Part shown: positions 15,101 to 36,786 of the stretch, piece by piece
Layout of the letters: each line of letters starts with the position of its first letter
Position numbering within the stretch: the stretch's first letter is position 1
Origin: Bedellia somnulentella
Lineage: Eukaryota; Arthropoda; Insecta; Lepidoptera; Bedelliidae
Reading direction: 5' to 3'
Assembly (NCBI GenBank): GCA_963576735.1
Contig: OY755173.1
Span: forward strand, 8,650,873-8,714,872
DNA length: 64,000 bases
Made by a program: the position numbers and the translations under genes
The notes under the pieces: generated by a model
The model's input: the letters and a program-made list of their open reading frames with translations, nothing else
Databases searched by the model: none
What the model was told of the DNA's origin: nothing

Positions 15101-15202
15101 GAACTATGGATCTGTGGTGATGGCTCGGTCAAGAGTATAGAAGGCGGGTTCGACGAATATAGGAAAATAGTGGAGAAAGAATTGGAAGCACAATCGAAAT
15201 GA
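29..15202 (+). CDS. ABCF3: ABCF3, ATP-binding cassette sub-family F member 3 (5'-partial gene, 10 exons)
   Basis: Coding exons are 29-194, 1016-1227, 1611-1874, 4504-4704, 9985-10167, 10796-10969, 11583-11757, 12413-12593, 13815-14035 and 15047-15202. All introns are GT-AG and all phases agree, giving 643 residues plus a stop. Two ABC ATPase domains are visible in order: Walker [10 protein letters not shown] (exon 3), signature FSGGW (exon 4), Walker [13 protein letters not shown] and switch SHDRNF (exon 5), the charged linker [15 protein letters not shown] (exon 6), then Walker [10 protein letters not shown] (exon 8), signature LSGGQKSR and Walker [12 protein letters not shown] (exon 9) and switch VSHDER (exon 10). 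No membrane segment is present. From family knowledge, ABCF3 is the cytosolic counterpart of yeast GCN20, which acts on ribosomes and in Gcn2 signalling; in mammals it has been linked to proliferation and antiviral activity. Compared with the human protein (709 residues), about 60 N-terminal residues lie left of the window. All catalytic motifs are intact, so the gene looks functional. Confidence 0.97.
195..1015. repeat. ABCF3 intron with two-copy repeat fragment
   Basis: Two near-identical ~60-base units lie at about 468-527 and 583-642, each containing TTGATCCCCAACTGATTTCG followed by GCnACAGCAACTGG. A T-arm-like stretch (GGGAATTAAACCCGCGACC, 427-447) precedes them. Together they look like diverged pieces of a lepidopteran tRNA-like repeat whose units carry TTTCGGCCACGGC-type sequence. 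The rest of the intron is plain AT-rich DNA. Confidence 0.5.
1016..1227 (+). CDS. ABCF3: ABCF3 exon b (basic helical region and start of ABC1)
   Basis: The exon follows TTTGTTTCACAG and ends before GTGAGC. It reads [20 protein letters not shown], a lysine-rich helix conserved in ABCF3. It ends with [13 protein letters not shown] and two bases of an Arg codon that is completed in the next exon. Confidence 0.95.
1274..1403. mobile_element. Small MITE with 12-bp terminal inverted repeats
   Basis: GCAAGCACGAGC at 1274-1285 is exactly mirrored by GCTCGTGCTTGC at 1392-1403. The 130-bp segment sits in an ABCF3 intron and has no coding capacity. I did not identify a clear target duplication. Confidence 0.5.
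1611..1874 (+). CDS. ABCF3: ABCF3 exon c (Walker A of ABC domain 1)
   Basis: The acceptor is TCACTTTCAG and the donor is GTATGT at 1875. The exon contains [17 protein letters not shown] (P-loop near 1669-1692) and HVEQEVVGD. It ends in a split Gly codon. Confidence 0.97.
2498..2620 (+). repeat. LINE 3'-end fragment (family E)
   Basis: The stretch reads [20 protein letters not shown] and then [11 protein letters not shown], the C-terminal residues of a lepidopteran non-LTR retrotransposon polyprotein. A CGTGAGTATGTATG tail follows. The fragment is severely 5'-truncated. Other pieces of the same LINE are at 14165, 15415, 15819, 16378 and 30225. Confidence 0.6.
2827..2905 (-). repeat. SINE B 3' fragment
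   Basis: Contains CGTTCACGCCGTTTATCC and AAGGGGTTGGTAGAGGTACC, the reversed 3' part of the tRNA-derived SINE seen full length at 60973-61340. Confidence 0.6.
3750..4465 (+). mobile_element. Helitron (non-autonomous, 5'-truncated copy)
   Basis: The copy ends with ACGCTACCCGTGCGAAGCTG and then GGCCGATCCACTAG at 4465, followed by T, the Helitron 3' pattern CTRR|T. Internal blocks such as CTACTGGACGGATTTTAACG, GGGAATTTTGGG and CGTGTGCAGCCTTAATGG match the complete copies at 42056-43066 and 47208-48193. The 5' ~130 bases are absent or unrecognisable. Only two TCTG units remain. Confidence 0.7.
4504..4704 (+). CDS. ABCF3: ABCF3 exon d (ABC signature of domain 1)
   Basis: The acceptor is TTGATTTCAG and the donor is GTAAGT at 4705. 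The exon reads [20 protein letters not shown] and then [16 protein letters not shown], the ABC signature of the first domain. Confidence 0.97.
4841..4935 (+). repeat. tRNA-derived SINE head (not a functional tRNA)
   Basis: TAGCTCAGTTGGCAGAGC is a clear A-box/D-arm and GGTTCGAGTCC a clear B-box/T-loop. The flanks GTCACC and GGTGAC can pair. Nine bases separate the stem from the D-arm instead of two, and the variable loop is almost missing, so it cannot fold as a standard tRNA. It resembles lepidopteran tRNA-derived SINE heads. Confidence 0.6.
5057..5290 (+). mobile_element. SINE A copy
   Basis: Starts TGTAGTGCCGACTTAGA, contains GTCGTAAGAGGCGACTAAGG and GGAGACCCATCACCAACAAT, and ends near GGATTCATGGCCATGAG without the usual (TATG)n tail. 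It is the first of about 20 copies of this SINE-like family. No A/B box is visible at its 5' end, so its RNA source is unknown. Confidence 0.7.
5408..6026 (+). mobile_element. TIR repeat with AGGGTTCCGTA / TACGGAACCCT ends
   Basis: AGGGTTCCGTA at 5408-5418 is mirrored by TACGGAACCCT at 5978-5988. CGACTCGCACTTGGCCGGTT follows, which usually closes this very common lepidopteran repeat. A short (GTCC)n run lies near 5460-5480. There is no coding capacity. The superfamily is left open. Confidence 0.65.
6640..8115 (-). pseudogene. Degenerate jockey-like LINE reverse transcriptase
   Basis: Read on the minus strand from about 8100 down, the frames give [14 protein letters not shown] (RT N-terminus), [33 protein letters not shown] (motif A; the usual catalytic Asp of AFDTV is Asn), [26 protein letters not shown] (motif C), then the thumb and C-terminal region ([27 protein letters not shown]). 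Stops and frame changes near 7690, 7741 and 7140 break it. It resembles the jockey clade of non-LTR retrotransposons and is dead. It lies antisense inside ABCF3 intron d-e. Confidence 0.85.
8120..8180. repeat. TA-rich microsatellite
   Basis: Runs of (TA)n interrupted by TAGGTTATTAA and TAATATA, next to the 5' end of the LINE fragment. Confidence 0.8.
8515..8745 (+). repeat. Retroelement 3' end with (TTTC)n tail
   Basis: Contains AAGGCTCACAG, then a T-rich tract, CAATGGCGAATAAACG and a run of TTTC repeats at 8718-8742. This looks like the 3' end of a LINE or SINE. No coding sequence is recognised; short open frames here in both strands are noise. Confidence 0.45.
8905..9325. mobile_element. 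Two SINE B copies in opposite orientation (inverted pair)
   Basis: A minus-oriented copy (about 8908-9132, from ACGCCGTATATCCCCGAAGG to the TAAATTAACC block) is followed by a plus-oriented, 5'-shortened copy (about 9150-9320, from CCACATGGCTGAG to GATATTCGGCGTGAATG). Together they form an imperfect hairpin with arms of about 135 bases. Confidence 0.75.
9985..10167 (+). CDS. ABCF3: ABCF3 exon e (Walker B and H-switch of domain 1)
   Basis: The exon follows a 5.3 kb intron crowded with repeats. It reads [20 protein letters not shown] and then [12 protein letters not shown] and [10 protein letters not shown]. The donor is GTAAAT. Confidence 0.97.
10796..10969 (+). CDS. ABCF3: ABCF3 exon f (inter-domain linker)
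   Basis: The acceptor is ATTCCAG and the donor is GTGAGT at 10970. The exon reads GNYEQF, then [20 protein letters not shown] and [20 protein letters not shown], the charged helical hairpin between the two ATPase domains typical of ABCF proteins. It is more GC-rich than the surrounding exons. A longer open frame covering this stretch in another phase (10699-11049) is a shadow. Confidence 0.96.
11583..11757 (+). CDS. ABCF3: ABCF3 exon g (start of ABC domain 2)
   Basis: The exon reads [18 protein letters not shown], then [20 protein letters not shown] and LESRICIV. The donor is GTAAGT at 11758, in phase 0. It matches human PELKPVDKESEVVMKFPDG...PPILQLDEVDFYYD. Confidence 0.96.
11925..11980 (-). 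repeat. LINE E 3' fragment (reverse)
   Basis: CCATTGAGGTGGGCAGAGAC followed by TATCGATCGC is the reverse of the LINE E end (GCGATCGATAGTCTCTGCC). Confidence 0.4.
12126..12372 (-). mobile_element. SINE A copy
   Basis: Reads in reverse from CATACATATACTCACGGCTA to GCCGGCACTACACAGC; nearly full length with a short (CATA)n tail. It ends about 40 bp before the ABCF3 exon h acceptor. Confidence 0.8.
12413..12593 (+). CDS. ABCF3: ABCF3 exon h (Walker A of ABC domain 2)
   Basis: The acceptor is ATATTTTTTTAG. The exon reads [19 protein letters not shown], then [20 protein letters not shown]. The donor is GTAGAT, splitting a Gly codon. Confidence 0.97.
12670..13040 (+). repeat. SINE B pieces: 3' part then 5' part
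   Basis: 12690-12815 holds the 3' half (CAAAACGTGGGTACTCTGAA to CACGGCGTGAACG). 12852-13030 holds the tRNA-like head: A-box GATAGCTCAGTGGGTAG, a B-box-like GGTACAAATCCC, and TGTGTGGTTTATTTATCAT. The order is reversed relative to an intact copy, so these are two separate truncated insertions or a rearrangement. Confidence 0.65.
13265..13445 (-). repeat. SINE A diverged fragment
   Basis: Contains GGTTATGGTAATGGGTCTTC, TAGCCCAGCAATCACTTAAA and CTGAGTAGCCTCTAAGG, recognisable but heavily mutated SINE A blocks. Confidence 0.6.
13492..13777 (-). mobile_element. SINE A copy with palindromic 3' end
   Basis: A near-complete reverse copy (to GCCGACACTACACAG). At its 3' end a second, opposite-oriented 3' end is joined. 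13504-13534 and 13541-13571 are perfect 31-base inverted repeats around the six-base loop CTAAAA. Confidence 0.8.
13815..14035 (+). CDS. ABCF3: ABCF3 exon i (signature and Walker B of domain 2)
   Basis: The exon reads [19 protein letters not shown], then [13 protein letters not shown] and [20 protein letters not shown]. It ends TAT ACT before GTAAGT. A SINE A copy ends only about 40 bp upstream of the acceptor. Confidence 0.97.
14165..14290 (+). repeat. LINE E 3' fragment, diverged
   Basis: Contains GGTTTGCCACGATCGAGTGA and CAATCGATAGTGATTGCC, a mutated copy of the LINE E tail. Confidence 0.5.
14328..14420 (+). repeat. tRNA-derived SINE head (Leu/Ser-like)
   Basis: GTGGCCGAGTGGACTAAC is an A-box and GCGGGTTCGATCCCCGC a T-arm with B-box. 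The 5' GACGTCC and 3' GAGAGCA cannot pair as an acceptor stem, so this is not a functional tRNA. A related, more degenerate stretch lies near 63255-63310. Confidence 0.6.
14835..14984. mobile_element. MITE with 49-bp perfect inverted repeats
   Basis: 14835-14883 (starting AAAACAACTTTTGAC) and 14936-14984 are exact reverse complements over 49 bases, with a 52-base spacer containing CCCGACGTTTCG. It is in the last ABCF3 intron, about 60 bp before the exon j acceptor. The perfect arms suggest recent insertion or gene conversion. Confidence 0.75.
15047..15202 (+). CDS. ABCF3: ABCF3 exon j (last coding exon, stop)
   Basis: The exon reads [20 protein letters not shown], then [20 protein letters not shown], and ends with the TGA at 15200-15202. 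No canonical AATAAA follows closely; only TATAAA/AATATA-like variants occur near 15250-15285, so the polyadenylation site is unsure. Confidence 0.96.
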   Translation, partial: GGVILVSHDERLIRVVCKELWICGDGSVKSIEGGFDEYRKIVEKELEAQSK

Positions 15203-15414
15203 ACATGGACTGTTGAGTATGTGACAGAGTATATCATGTTATGTAAAAAGATTATAAATTATTACATACATCTTTGTAATATATTGGTGTTGTTTTATTT
15301 ATAAACACTGACTGTAACGTATGTATGTAAGTCGGTAAGTACTACTACTACAACCAAGAAAAGGATATCATAAAAATGAGCCAAGTGATTCTCAAGTTAT
15401 GGCATTACCAGGAG

Positions 15415-15535
15415 ATAGAGATGCATAATTCAAATGAAGCTAATTGTGTTTGCCAGCAACATACAAAGTGACGATCGATAGTTTCTGCCTACACCCCAAT
15501 GGGAATTAATAACGTCAGTTTTATGCATGTTAATA
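15415..15535 (+). repeat. LINE E 3' fragment
   Basis: Contains GTGACGATCGATAGTTTCTG and CCCCAATGGGAATTAAT, matching the 2498-2620 fragment. Confidence 0.55.
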
Positions 15536-15559
15536 TAAATAACATAACATACATAACAA

Positions 15560-15793
15560 CATATACTCACGGCTATAAATCCCTAGAAGGGGTAGCCAGA
15601 GCTTTAGAATTAGAAATCCTCAGCCACTTATGGAATTAATTAGGGAAAAGGTTGTAAAACAAGGATGGTGGGTAATAGGTCTCCAGTATCATTGCCCAAC
15701 AATCTTTTTAAAAGCCTCTACAAGCCTATTAGTTTCTCACGACGACCGCAGACAGAAGCGGGTTAGTGCTAGTCTAGCCATAACTACACAGCT
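15560..15793 (-). mobile_element. SINE A copy
   Basis: Reverse orientation from ACATATACTCACGGCTATAA to CATAACTACACAGC; moderately diverged. It lies between the stop codons of the convergent ABCF3 and centrocortin genes. Confidence 0.75.
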
Positions 15794-15818
15794 TACTTCC
15801 AAGAGTTTTTCTATGAAA

Positions 15819-15950
15819 AATGAAAAGATTGATGGATGTAAACGAAGCTAGAGAGGTTTGTCAGGATCGTGCGAAGTGGCGATCAATAGTCTCTGCCTAC
15901 CCCAATGGGAACTAATGGCGTGAGTATATGTATGTATGTATGTATGTAAA
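15819..15950 (+). repeat. LINE E 3' end with (GTAT)n tail
   Basis: Reads [20 protein letters not shown] and then [11 protein letters not shown], then GGCGTGAGTATATGTATG repeated TATG units. It is the best copy of this tail in the window. Confidence 0.65.
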
Positions 15951-15966
15951 TAATATTGTATTTTAG

Positions 15967-16210
15967 CTGTGTAGTGTCAGCTTAGAATAGCACTACCCCA
16001 TTTATCCCGGTGGGTGTACGTAAGAGGCGACTAGCGGTATTGGGGCTTTTAAGAGATTTTTGGGCGATGCGGTTGGAGACCCATCACCAACAACCTATAT
16101 TTCACAATCTTTTCCCCACGCAACTTCCAAAAGTGGCTGAGGAATTTCAAATTCCCCAGCTCTGGCTACCCCTTCAAGGGATTTATAGCCGTGAGTATAT
16201 GTATGTAATA
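15967..16210 (+). mobile_element. SINE A copy, full length
   Basis: From GTGTAGTGTCAGCTTAGAAT through GGCGATGCGGTTGGAGACCC to GGGATTTATAGCCGTGAGTA and TATGTATG. One of the better reference copies. Confidence 0.8.
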
Positions 16211-16377
16211 TTGTATTTTATTATTTAGTATATAGGTTATTGTTTAGCAAATACTGAGCCACAATACCTTACTTAACCTTATCTAAACCAACCTTAACTC
16301 ACGTCTATAAATCCCCAAAAGGGGTAGTCAGACCTTATAAGACCTCAGTCAAGTCCTGGTACCGCATATGTAAATTA

Positions 16378-16600
16378 ATGATTAAGAAAGTGGAACCAGT
16401 GAAAGAGCTTGTATGTCTGGGAAGTTTTTTTACTAGGGACGGAACATGTGAGGCAATTATTGAAAGAAGAGTTAAAAAGGGAAATGCGGTGAATGGAGCC
16501 ATAGCGCGAATGGTAGTACACTATACTGTTCTGATTCCTACGCTGATGTATGGTAGTTAATGTTGGGCATGGCAAAGAGGCATGCAAGTAGAGTGAATGC
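16378..16600 (+). pseudogene. LINE E reverse transcriptase C-terminal fragment
   Basis: The frame reads VKELVCLGSFFTRDG, IERRVKKGNAVNGAI and VLIPTLMYGS and then stops. This is the thumb/C-terminal region (YLGSLFTRDG...IERRV...LIPTLMYGSE) of the same lepidopteran LINE whose extreme 3' end occurs at 2498 and 15819. Part of the middle is deleted. Confidence 0.7.
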
Positions 16601-16637
16601 AGTCCACTAAACCATAACTCCTGACATTTTAGACACA

Positions 16638-16880
16638 TATATACACACTATCGGCTATGAATCCTTAGAATGGGTAGCCAGAGCTTAAAAATAAGAAATC
16701 CTTCAGCCCCTTTTAGAAGGTCAGTGGGAAAAAGATAGATAATTAAAGATTGTTGGTTATGGGTCTCCAACCTCATCGCCTAAAAATTACTTTAATGCTC
16801 CAAATACCCGTAGACGCCTCTTACGAACACCCACGGAAAGAACTAGGCCAATGCCATTCTAAGCCGAAACTAGACAGCAA
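16638..16880 (-). mobile_element. SINE A copy, diverged
   Basis: Reverse copy from CACTATCGGCTATGAATCC through GTTATGGGTCTCCAACCTC to CGAAACTAGACAGC. Confidence 0.7.
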
Positions 16881-17403
16881 ACTGCTGCTGACATTAGTAG
16901 CCATCATATCAGACTAGGACTCATTTGAGAACCATTTGATCACAGTGAATTTGTGTAGGTGTATTGGAGGAATACTTGTTTGCTTTTTACCGACACTGTC
17001 ACAGACCAAGAAATAAAATGCAAATTAAATTATTGTATTTTTTAATGATTACTTCTAACCATTTTCATTCATCTTAAATAAATTTTACATACAATTTCAT
17101 ACAAACTTCTGAGTACTCGCAACAAAATATCCATGGCAAATAAAATTTAAAATTATCTTAACAAAATAATATTTACATTTCCAAATTAAAATATACATCG
17201 CAAAAAAAATATTGTAGCAGAAGTTACAGGGATAAAACTATGCAAATATTTCCTGAAGGTTTACAAATAAAGATGATCCAGCGTATTTTTAAATGCAACA
17301 TGGGGTCATGATTTGACAATGAAATTTATCATAAAAAGCCAGAAGGCATCGTAGCTACTTGAGTGATAATACTTATAATAAATAAAATTTCACAACGAAG
17401 TAA

Positions 17404-17409
17404 TTTATT
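17404..17409 (-). terminator. Candidate polyadenylation signal for centrocortin
   Basis: TTTATT on the plus strand gives AATAAA on the minus strand about 210 bases after the centrocortin stop codon. Position and motif fit. Weaker ATTAAA-type variants also occur between 17040 and 17600. Confidence 0.4.
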
Positions 17410-17620
17410 CTTGTCTACGGTATACAAAACTATACCGTTTCATATTATGGCAATTATTATTGTGATTAGAGTTAGGTTTCTACCTAAATGTTAACGCTAT
17501 TAGATCACAATTACATCCTATACTAAAACTCGTCCAGTTGGCTTAGACAAATGGCGCTTGATCTTATTACTTTTGCTTGTAACAAAAGCAGTCTTTGTGT
17601 TTAATACAATACAATGGGGT

Positions 17621-32026
<14,406 letters not shown>

Positions 32027-32215
32027 TTACTTGTGAGATTGCAACACGGTAGTTAAGTCCATGATATGTTGGTTGTATTTCTCGCGAGCAGCGTGCCCAC
32101 CGTAACGGTGCCGCGCCGACTGACTACACTGTATCGCGGACTGCCGCAAAGCCCGACCACCGCACCAGTCGAGCAATTACTGGCCATCGCCCGTCTGCGT
32201 CTGCGGCAATCTCAT
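32027..32215 (-). promoter_or_regulatory. Probable centrocortin proximal promoter and 5' UTR
   Basis: The block directly upstream of the centrocortin ATG is clearly more GC-rich than its surroundings. It contains an arthropod initiator-like TCAGT on the minus strand at 32123-32119, about 95 bases before the ATG, and a CTCGCGAG palindrome near 32081. The transcription start is inferred from motif and position only. Confidence 0.5.
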
Positions 32216-33920
32216 TTCATACGATTAGTTCACGATAAAACAAGTGTTAGAGCAAACATTATGATTTTAATGTTTAATAATGCGCACGTACACCGAAACA
32301 TTGATGGTCAAGTAATCGTCTGGAGAAAGTGTTACTCTCCATTCCGCCATCGGCAATCAATTTTTCAAAACTTAAATTAAGCGTAATCTAAAAGTAACGA
32401 ATGGTGTGTGTTTTTTTCTCACGCGTTCACTTTTATGAATTATCCTTGAGGTAGGATGAGACTATCTACGATGCGTTAAGGAAATGAAAAGTAATATTAC
32501 GTGTGCTGTGATAAGAGCTTGTGGATCGGGACAGAACAGGGTACTACTGCTAATTTTAGTAATCATAATCAGTAACTCAGAATATAAACATTTTAATACA
32601 ATTTACATTGATTTGTTTTATTTCTCAAAATTTTAATTGAACTTTTAAACATTATATCTGTTAGCGCCGATAGAGCAAGATACAAAGTACGAAAATCACT
32701 GTTATAAACAAGTATATGCGTAAATACGAATAGTTTGCTAATATTAATAATATAAAAACACTACTTAAGCTACAGACAGATTTGAACGCGGTAGTTGGTC
32801 TCTTTAAAAAATAAAAAACACTGAATAACTTGACGTATTTTCCTGAAGCAGGTTGATGTATACTTCAAATTACCATCAATAACCAATCATTGAGATGAAT
32901 TCTGCATTTCAAACCCTATTGGAGTAGAAAATTTACTAATGTAAGGTTTTTAAAGTCTGTGCTCAAAACGCTCAAAAAGCCGCGCTTGACTTTGAACTTG
33001 TAATAAAATTAAACCTTTGAACTTAACACTTTTTGCTTCATTATTCATCAAAGAAGTCTCTTATTTGTGCAGTGTCAGAGATCCAAGTTGTTTTGCTACA
33101 AAAAATAATTGAAATACTGACATTACTAACAACTTATTTAACTTGATGTTAAATTAGATTGGAGGACACCTTAGCTATTGTATCTGTATTAACTTAACTA
33201 TATAGTTGTAAACTCGTCTATTTTCAGTGCAGTGAAAATCAACTGAAACATGACATGGTTGATTAAAAAAAACAAGTACTACTTTGAAAACAATTGAAAG
33301 CTTACTTTTTACTACTTTTCTGATTGTTATTAATAATAAGTAATTATTATTTAAAATTTTAAAAACCTGTCATGTCTATGATTTGAAATAAAGATGTTTT
33401 CTGGATTGTGCGTATGAAAGAAACGTATTACATACCCAATAGGAAAATAAATAAAAGTATGTACTTATCCAATAACCAGGAGATTGCCATAAAAAAACAA
33501 AATTAAGAAGGGGAAATAAAATATACAAGCATATATTAATACAACTACACGAATAAAAATAATATTGTATCGGAGACTTAGAAACAAATACCACATTTAC
33601 AGACTTTTGATGGGTTTCAAATGTGTGAATCTCTATCACATGACAGTAATGTAGGTATGTTGTAAAATAAGGTATATAAAATACGTGAATTAACGAGGTG
33701 CTAGTGGCAATGCAAGCCAGGTTACCCAATAGCAAGCTCGCTCAACAAATAATCACTCATGAAATTGTGAAACTGGCACATTTGTATGTACATAAAATAT
33801 TTAAAGCTTAGTTTGATGTTTCCTCAATGAAAATTATATTACAAAGTTAGACTTCAAATTGCTCTAGTCAGTTTTCAATGCTCGGTTGCATTTAGAAGAT
33901 TAATTATTCACTGATGTGTT
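32216..33920. other. AT-rich region upstream of centrocortin, nothing recognised
   Basis: No repeat family or exon is recognised. The 119-codon frame at 33376-33735 (-) is Tyr/Phe/Cys-rich, as expected of translated AT-rich DNA, and shows no motif. Confidence 0.5.
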
Positions 33921-34145
33921 GCCGTGTAGTGCCGCCTTAGTATATCACTACCCCTTTCTACCTACGGGTGTGTCGTAGAAGTGACTTACGGAATGGGGCT
34001 TTTTTAAGTGGTTTTTGGGCGATGCGGTTGGAGACCCATTACCAACTTCTACTAAACAACTTCAAAATTTGGCTGAGAGCTTCTACCTCGTAAGCTCTGG
34101 CTACCCCTTTTTGGGATTTATGGCCGTGAGTACATGAATGTGTAT
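33921..34145 (+). mobile_element. SINE A copy
   Basis: From GCCGTGTAGTGCCGCCTTAG through GGCGATGCGGTTGGAGACCC to GGGATTTATGGCCGTGAGTA. The mid-region is shortened. Confidence 0.75.
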
Positions 34146-34464
34146 ATGTGATGTTGTGTAGAATAGTCATATACGAAATAAATTGTCATTACTTTATTAG
34201 TACTACAAAACTTTGGTGTGTGTTCAAAGCTGCCAGTGCATACTAAACAGATCTAGCTGAAAGTCAAAGATGCATTTTGGTGACATTTTAAGTTTTTACT
34301 TGTACTAAACAAACGCCATGAATTTCCATTGAAATAGGTAGAGTCTATTGATCGGCACTTCTTTTTTGACAAACCCTTCGTCTTCCTTTCCATGCCTCAA
34401 TCTACTCATGCAAGGTCTTTTGATATTCTCCCGCCATTTTGCTATGTTTTCAATCCGTTCAACT

Positions 34465-34625
34465 CACATTAGAAAGAAAAGAAAGAAACAAAGAAAACAT
34501 ATAATAATAATAAAAACTCTTTATTGCACATCACAAAAAAACAACAATGAGAGGTTTTCTTTTTGTAAAATAAAAAAACAACATAGTTTCCTAGAGCTCT
34601 GTAGATGGCGTTGATGTAACTACGT
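34465..34625 (-). repeat. Retroelement 3' end (reverse)
   Basis: AGAAAGAAAAGAAAGAAAC and (ATA)n precede AAAAACTCTTTATTGCACAT and AGCTCTGTAGATGGCG. Read in reverse this is a 3' UTR ending in an A/T-rich simple tail. The family is not assigned. Confidence 0.4.
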
Positions 34626-35900
34626 TACTTACCACACATTTTCGCCACACAATAATTTCGCCAATGTCAACGTTAAAAACATGTGTCACAGCACCATAGA
34701 GTAACTTTTTGGCGAGTAAAAACAACATAAAGAATGTTAAATATAAGTACCATCTTTGTTTATTTACTTTTGAGCTATCTTGTCTTAAACTGATGTTAAT
34801 TTAGACTTTCAAATCAGAACGTTTTTATGTACGTTCCGTTTTACGATATCATTACATCCAAGTGTGAAAAACGGTGTTACGTTCCGTTCCTGCCAGTAGC
34901 ATAGCAAGTCTGGCGCCATCTATCCTGAGAACAGGGAAGAAGAAAAAAAGAAAAAAAGGAAAACCTCCCATTACAAAAAAAAGATCGGTACAAAAGCCAA
35001 AGTACAACTGGCGGTCTTATCACTAAAAGCGATCTCTTCCAGAAAACCCAATATAAAGGCATATTCATTTCTTATTAAAAATCGTTACTAATGTTTGCTT
35101 AAAGTACTTTCTTTCTCTTATGGGCAAGTTAAAAATGTTATTCTCAGTTGCGTTTCACGTTCTCCCACAAATAGTTAAAAATGTATGTAGTTACAAAACC
35201 AACTGCAACTCTGAGTAGTTAACCTAGCCGTAATGAGCATAATAATCGTATAACCTCCTACTAACTCGTTTACTTCGGCAAACGTAACCTTGACAATGTT
35301 AGGGAACTATTTTAACCGATTGCTTCTGAGAATTACGAATATTTAAGACGGCTGAGACTGAGATTTCGATGCCGCTTATAAGTTTATAACCCATCACCCA
35401 AATGACCCTTATTTTAACCGAGTTAAAAAAAGGAAGAGGTTATCAATTCATCGAAATATTTTGTTTATTAATTTATCAACCTCCAGAAGTGGAATACGTA
35501 ACTATTGTTTCTAAAGCTCTGGTTTTTCTTCAACCTCATGTAAATAAGAACCTTATTTTTACGATGTAAAAAAATGAGCTAAGTGGAAGTAAATCTGATA
35601 CAAATATTAGTTTATACTTTTTGTAATATTTTATCTGTGGTACCAGTTTTGCCGAGTAACAATTACAATTAAGCAAATAAGCGAAAATGCTCCTCCTCAT
35701 ATCACACATTTTTAAAGGCGTTGTAGCGTACCTAGGTATCTTCAATTTTCATTGGCATAAGGTATTGTTACGTAGTATTGATACAAACGTTTTACGCTAT
35801 TTACTATAATTTCAACCATGTGGTTATCTCCGCAATATAAACCACACTTGTTATAAATGTATAAACATTTGAATGAAGTGGAAACACATGTCATGTTTTA
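34626..35900. other. AT-rich region, one small repeat remnant
   Basis: 35411-35450 is a diverged copy of the AACCGACTTCAAAAAAAGGA-type repeat end (TAACCGAGTTAAAAAAAGGA). Otherwise nothing is recognised. Confidence 0.4.
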
Positions 35901-35921
35901 ACCATGACGTCATTTCATTGG

Positions 35922-35942
35922 TCGTTGTCCTGCGCATGCGCA
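35922..35942. promoter_or_regulatory. CRE + inverted CCAAT + NRF-1/Ewg motif cluster
   Basis: A perfect cAMP-response palindrome ATGACGTCAT, an inverted CCAAT box (ATTGG) and a perfect NRF-1/Ewg palindrome TGCGCATGCGCA (35931-35942) lie within about 40 bases in otherwise AT-rich DNA. Just downstream on the plus strand an ATG at 36006 opens a 29-codon frame (MEDFCDIQNVEMEKETF...). It could be a real promoter or part of an unrecognised repeat. Confidence 0.35.
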
Positions 35943-36121
35943 CTCGCTTTTACTAACTAGTTAATAAACTCAATTAAAAGACTTCCTTGCCAGTCTTTTT
36001 AAGCAATGGAAGATTTTTGCGATATTCAAAATGTTGAAATGGAAAAAGAGACGTTTAATATCATAACTTCAGTATTTCTGATCACAATCCAATAATGGTG
36101 TACGCTCATATAATATACTAA

Positions 36122-36258
36122 CGCCCGATTTCTGAATTGAGTATTCAAGCTGAGAACGACTTAAGTATCGTTACGTCGCATTGAAATCTTAACAACTGAA
36201 TGAGACAAACGATACTTAAGTCGTTCTCAGCTTGAATACTTAATTCAGAAATCGGGCG
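36122..36258. mobile_element. MITE with ~51-bp inverted repeats and TAA target duplication
   Basis: CGCCCGATTTCTGAATT and its mirror AATTCAGAAATCGGGCG bound the element. The arms match over about 51 bases with one mismatch. TAA is duplicated at 36119-36121 and 36259-36261, which fits a Harbinger-type MITE. Confidence 0.75.
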
Positions 36259-36786
36259 TAAGTCTTTATGGTACTGTCGTGTCGTCAGTAAATCAAGCTT
36301 TATATTTAGAAACTAGTGGATCGGCCCAGCTTCGCACGGGTAGCGTTGATTTATTAATATCTGAGGTTTCTTCAAACACTGCTCAAGATTTGTGAAATTT
36401 AGCGCAATGATTACTACTTAGAGCACTCCTGAATAGTGTAGCCATAGAGTAAAGAAATACACTGGAAATAGAGAGCCTTCTTGCTTAGTGATAACCCCTC
36501 ACTCGTGAGGTACCTCGTTTGAGTTACTCGTCGCGAGAAAATGAGGGAGTTCTCGTATTTGAAATATAAACCACCTCACGTAGCTCCTCACTTTTTCGAG
36601 GCGCGAGTCGAGGCAGCACTCGAATAGACCAAAGTGAGTGAGTGAGTTACCGACTATTTAAATGTTGAGTCCATACATATATTATACTCGTGTCGCGGTT
36701 GAAGGAGTCGGGTCAGTTTGATGAAATGATTAGTCAGTTTATTTTAGCGTTTTCTTACAACCCATTTAATTTTACCTTAGATTAGC

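Noticed and set aside
32066..32380. 104-codon plus-strand gene
   Set aside because: It lies in the GC-rich promoter/5' UTR of centrocortin on the opposite strand and shows no motif.
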